A stretch of DNA of 64,000 bases from Atopsyche davidsoni (Eukaryota; Arthropoda; Insecta; Trichoptera; Hydrobiosidae). The DNA lies in assembly GCA_022113835.1 (NCBI GenBank), contig JAILWY010000009.1:15972001-16036000 (forward strand). The letters run 5' to 3'. The position numbers were made by a program, and so were the translations under genes. Under the pieces are notes generated by a model that saw only the letters and a program-made list of their open reading frames with translations, was not told the DNA's origin and ran no database searches. Below, piece after piece: positions 59,414-64,000 of this stretch; the stretch's first letter is position 1; each line of letters begins with the position of its first letter.

Positions 59414-61305
59414 CGCACAGTCCACAGCACGGCCCGATGAAAAAAACCAAAACCGTGGTTTTCAATTCAAGGAAACCGAGCCGAATCGCACGGAACGGCC
59501 GGAGAAGCCGAGCTCCGCCGTTATCGGTAAGTCAATAAATAAAACGCCGGTAGATTTTTATTATTGTGATGCCTCCGCGGCGCGGTGGTGAGGAATGTTC
59601 CCCGGTTCAGGCGCAGGTTAAATCCATTAAAATCTTATGCAAATATTGTTGTTGTTGGCCGTTTTCGGTGCGGCGACCTTGATAACAGCATTTCTTAGTG
59701 CGGTTATGGAGTAGGATTTTTCCGTTCGGGATTAGGTTTCCGAAAAATTATGTTCCAGATATCTGGAAAAAAATATCAATTCGGCATGCGCTGCGGCATC
59801 ATTATCATTTTATGGCGAGGGGTGAGGAGTTTTTTTTAAAGTAAAATAAATAAATAGTAATTTAATTGGTTTAAAATTAATCTGTTGACGTGTTTTGAAA
59901 GAATGTTTGAACTTTAGAAGAGATATAAATTTGGTTTGAATAAAAATTCCTTATAAGAATATTTAAGATATATTTTGAGGCTATCAAAGATAATTACTCT
60001 ATATTAAAGACATGCGAAAATATGAATAGCAAATCCGTGATTCCAACTAAACCAGAGAAAACCAAAGATTAAGCCAAAAGATATCACGGAATATCCGCAC
60101 ATTTCCCGCTTATAATATCGATTTTTTTTTCTTCATAATTTATGCCCAAAGTCCTGACGGTGAAACTAATTTTAAGCATACCTTTAGGCTAGATTTATTT
60201 AAATTAAATTATAATAAGGCAGGTATGAATTTTGAACTTGTGAGGCAACATCACTACTGGATATTGCCAGTTTTGTATGCGAGGTTGTATAAAACTTAGC
60301 ATATTAGTAATTGTTTTGATTTACAATACCTATTTTTACGTATTTTTATTTCTGCTTTGTGAGTATCTTTAAAGCAACAAAATATCACTAATTCCTTTCA
60401 TTTGCATAAATATAGGCAATTATTATTCCGATGGGGTATTTCAATAAATTTTGATACTAAACGCGCGGCGTAGGGTCCACGTTTGCAAAACAACACATTG
60501 ATATCTTTAAGTTAAATATGAGAAATGGTCGACAGGCCAACAAACCGATTTATTGAAGATATCGGTAATATGAATGTTCGCTAGTAATTGATAGTTTATA
60601 TTGGTTATAAGCGGCGCTAATACCATAGCAATTTTTTTTAGATAAACTCAGTCCTATCTATATAATGATATTATTTTAGCACATATAATTATATTATTTT
60701 AGTGATTATATCCAGGAAAATTTACTTTTGCTATAGAGTGCCACCAAATTTTAAAATAACGACGAAATCTTGAAGCACATACTTTTGAAATGTGCTACAC
60801 AGAAATAAAAAGTAAACCCACCTAGTTTAAAGTTTAAAATACGAGCAACTTACTCGTGAATATAATAGATTAAATGAAGTGAGGAAAAGGTTTTTAAACT
60901 TACAAAAGTTGTGAAAGTTTATGTTATGTATAAAACAAATTTTAAAAGATAAAACACGCGTGTGTGATTTTTTTAAATTGTGAATAAATATGACCTACTA
61001 ATAAATCGATGTTAAGAAAAATCTTTTAAATAATAAAAAATAAAGAAATCGTTACATAAATGTTTATTCGAGAAATGACTGCCATTTGAGAAGTTCTAAT
61101 TTTATATTAATAAGGTGAAACAGAAAAGTGAGATTTTCAAACTACGACCTTACAATATTCTCGCACAAAGTATAAAACGAAACATTTGTAAAACAGGCAC
61201 ACGGATATCGTTGGTAAAATTTTGAGCAGAGAAATGCTTGTAATGTGGAGGGTTCCTCATTCTATATTAGTAAGGTACGAGTAGGAAGGCGCCCGGAGGC
61301 GGCGG

Positions 61306-61357
61306 ACGTGGCCCGAGACACGTGGCCCGAGACACGTGGCCCGAGACACGTAGCCCG
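61306..61357. repeat. 14-bp minisatellite
   Basis: Three perfect copies of ACGTGGCCCGAGAC and a partial fourth (ACGTAGCCCG). Perfect identity suggests recent expansion. Confidence 0.92.
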
Positions 61358-62430
61358 CGCAGCCGCCGCGTGTGGCCGCACCGCTTCTTGTTATTGTGTC
61401 CGAATTCGGATAAGCTGCCTACCCACGATGCAACACAACCGACAACATTTTGGGTATACTTTACACACAAGGCTGGCTAATCACCGTTCGATTATGTTGC
61501 TGCGTGAGTAGGCAGCTTAAGCCCATGTTCGCTCCGCGACTGATTACCACGTTTCTCCGCGTGCCGAGAACACTTTTAGTCTATGGTTGTTCTTCAGAAC
61601 GTATATTAAAAAAAAATGTATTTTTAGTCGATTAAATTGTCTTGAAAACCGGGTAAATATTACGTCCAATAACCTATGTTCAATATGGATTATATTTACA
61701 CGTGATAATTGGGCGTCTTTCTCACAAGCGCCGACTATAAATAACCATTCTATGGGAATTCCATGTAATTAAAAACATCCGAAAATAATCGAAATTACAG
61801 GCATTACTGGTTAAATTTATTGATGTTTCAAAATACAGAGGGACTGTTATTATTATATAATAACAAACAAGACGAGGGTGACTACGCTCAAAACATGATC
61901 ATAAATAATTTTATTCCAGTTACTTCAATGCTTCCAGCTGCTGCGAGAGATTTACAATTATATGTTAAAGGTATTCCAGGATCCAGGATGTAATTCATTT
62001 CAAGAAAAATAAAAGTGATTAATTTACTCTACCTCGAGGACGACTAATACTCATAACTGTAGAAGGTATTTTATTTGAGTCTCTCCAGCTGAATTCAAAA
62101 CAAGGGATCGGTTTTTTTTTTTTTACATGAATTATATTACATTAGTCAATAGATTTGTGTAAAGCCGATCAATCGAATCAATCCGAGAGCAGCGGGTATC
62201 AGCGTTAACCAGCTGCTATTAGCTGCGTTACACGTTACAAGCTCTTTATGCAAATGGTGCGGCTAAAAAATATACGATTCGCATTACCATGAACAAATGT
62301 GAGTTTAGACTCCCGAGAAACACGCGGAGTCCTCGGCGGTATTCGACTTCGCTGATTAAAGTGGGACATTCCGCGGGCAACGCACCAGGAGAATTCCTTT
62401 TGTCGTCACCTCTGACCCCACCCCTCCCCC

Positions 62431-62490
62431 CTTAAACCCCCTTAAACCCCCTTATACCCCCTTAAACCCCCTTAAACCCCATTCAACCCC
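62431..62490. repeat. 10-bp minisatellite
   Basis: Six copies of CTTAAACCCC; copy three has TAT and copy six is ATTCAACCCC. The unit contains a CCCC run per turn, so the complementary strand has regularly spaced G runs. Confidence 0.92.
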
Positions 62491-63379
62491 CTCCCCACGG
62501 GGTCGCGGCACATCAGTTATTGAAAACTTCACAGACATGAACTACTGTGATATGAAAATGTGTTATACCAGAAGCAGGATGTATGTCGTTTGAGATGCTA
62601 TACAGGTGAAGCTGAATAATAGTTTTATTTAATAATTATCAGCAGAACAGTTTTCTATTCATAATTAAGGGAGTAAAATAAATGCATATTATATTTTCTT
62701 CGTTCTATTTTTTTGTATGGTAAATTGTATCATACAAACCTTAATACAAAAACTAGCAGATTTTTTATAACGGTATGAATTTGTATAAATTAATTTAATC
62801 AATTGGCAATATGACAGTACAAACAAAATCAATGAGATACAAATGCAGTCTTTGTTTTGAGACATGAGCCTAGCGGAATTGTTTCCAGTCACGTTATGCA
62901 CTCATCAGAGACAATAAAGCAATTTGATGTAAATTGCCGGTTGTAAAATTCAATTCAATGTTATGATATTATAAGGAAGTAGTGAGGCGCGTGGCCGGTA
63001 GAACCGCCGGGAGTAGAGATGCAACGCCAAGAAGATCGATCTCTCGATTCGTTCGAATAAATGCACCAATGATATAAATAGATAAATAATATACATGTAA
63101 TTATAATTATTTATTTGTGTTCAACAAGGGAACTACGGCATCCTATCTCGCTCCATAGTAGTTATTTTGTTTTGTTTAGTTTAGTAATAAAAATTACTCA
63201 AATATTTTTATCTTGTACATCGAATATGGAAGAGGTATTGTATATAAAAAAAAACATCACTGATAAAAAAAAAATAGTTCTCTTCTAGATTTATGGATCT
63301 AGAAAATAAATAAGAAATACGTATTGACAAAGTAGTATAAGGATTTATAATTTAAATTAATAATAATAAATAATAAATC

Positions 63380-63450
63380 CGTAAATTTTCCACGTTTGCT
63401 TTATTTTGATGCAACCGGTTTCCCCGATAAAGCAGGTTGGACTAGGTAAC
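63380..63450. repeat. diverged half of the foldback family
   Basis: AAATTTTCCACGTTTGCTTTATTTTGATGCAACCGGTTTCCCCG resembles the arm of the 40122 and 48312 elements (TTTTCCAC, then ACCGGTTTCGCC). No partner arm is seen. Confidence 0.5.
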
Positions 63451-64000
63451 CATGAGCCAGGATTGATAGAAGCGTGACAGAACGTGTCAATCTAGTCTGC
63501 TAACTAGTATACAGGTTGTACCGTAGATTAAAAAAAAAACATTCAAGGTATGTGTATTCATTTCTTTTTCAAATTCGACAATACGATTCAATCGAGTATT
63601 ACTATTAAGAAGATATCAGACATGAATCAAGTTGCAAGTGACGCCATTAAAAAAATTCAAATCACTGCTTACAGTGTGGCAATAATATGCAAGTATAAAA
63701 AAATCACTAAAATATGACACTGCATATAATAAATTTAGTAAGAGCACATATAATTTAACTTGTGAAAAGAACAAAAAGTGCTTTATTGCTTGTGTGAACT
63801 GCAGGCTAGTGCTATATTTTGAAAAACAAACATCATGGTTTATGAACAATAAATCGATTGTATCGATACATCATTAAAAAACAACTACAAACGACCGACC
63901 GCCAGTCACGACCAGATGCAACCGAGACTGTAAATACGATATGCATGCAATCATGATCAAAGCCGATCGATCGGAGCGAATTTCAACTACGAACAACCGC

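Larger units (their letters stand above)
41453..64000 (-). other. first seen InR intron, at least 22.5 kb, open at the window end
   Basis: Upstream of the L1 exon (acceptor TTTCGCAG) no further exon could be assigned. The missing signal-peptide exon must end one base into a codon. The stretch holds a polypyrimidine tract, a degenerate tandem array, foldback elements, several minisatellites, a partial MITE and scattered TGACGTCA sites. Repeat-free parts (44-48, 49-54 and 60-61 kb) show nothing I can name. Confidence 0.6.

Noticed and set aside
59160..59591. 143-codon ORF rich in Gly and Arg
   Set aside because: Most of it is translation of the 11-bp minisatellite at 59348-59413; the rest has no recognisable domain.

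Overview
The window looks like nuclear DNA of an insect, most likely a moth or butterfly. Genes are AT-rich and intron-split with canonical GT-AG junctions, and the gene content is animal. The introns carry short foldback elements, a piggyBac-like remnant and tRNA-derived SINE-like pieces of the kind common in Lepidoptera. No bacterial operon, CRISPR array or phage region is present. The order-level placement is inference; no species is claimed.

Layout. 1-1713 is AT-rich DNA with no gene I can support. A gamma-glutamylcyclotransferase gene (+, three exons) lies at 1714-2941. A FAM20B-type glycosaminoglycan xylosylkinase gene (+, six exons) lies at 4103-6916, with a piggyBac-like element in its last intron. 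It converges on cytosolic Hsp90 (-, 7945-10229), which has a 125-bp coding intron, a probable 5'UTR intron ending at the ATG, a TATA-like box and a clear heat shock element. Divergent from Hsp90 is an AAGAB/p34 adaptin-binding protein gene (+, 11202-12614). The remainder, 14709 to at least 41452 and probably past the window end, is one large insulin receptor gene on the minus strand.

The insulin receptor chain has 22 coding exons here. All 21 internal junctions agree in phase, giving 1413 residues from the start of L1 to the stop codon. The signal-peptide exon and promoter were not found. Two giant introns dominate: 24058-39808 (15.8 kb) and 41453 to beyond 64000 (at least 22.5 kb). They hold no supportable nested gene. 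They do hold foldback elements, a MITE with 42-bp inverted termini, tRNA-like SINE heads, 10-14-bp GC-rich minisatellites, strong G-quadruplex tracts, a 101-bp polypyrimidine tract, a degenerate tandem array at 43.1-43.65 kb and three perfect TGACGTCA sites.

The genes are housekeeping or signalling genes of separate pathways: glutathione turnover, proteoglycan synthesis, protein folding, AP-complex assembly and insulin signalling. They do not form a functional cluster. I found no convincing new system. The most useful leads are two nested upstream ORFs that end exactly at the FAM20 start codon, the Hsp90 coding intron, the repeat families, and recurrent GTCAG splice donors in the insulin receptor.
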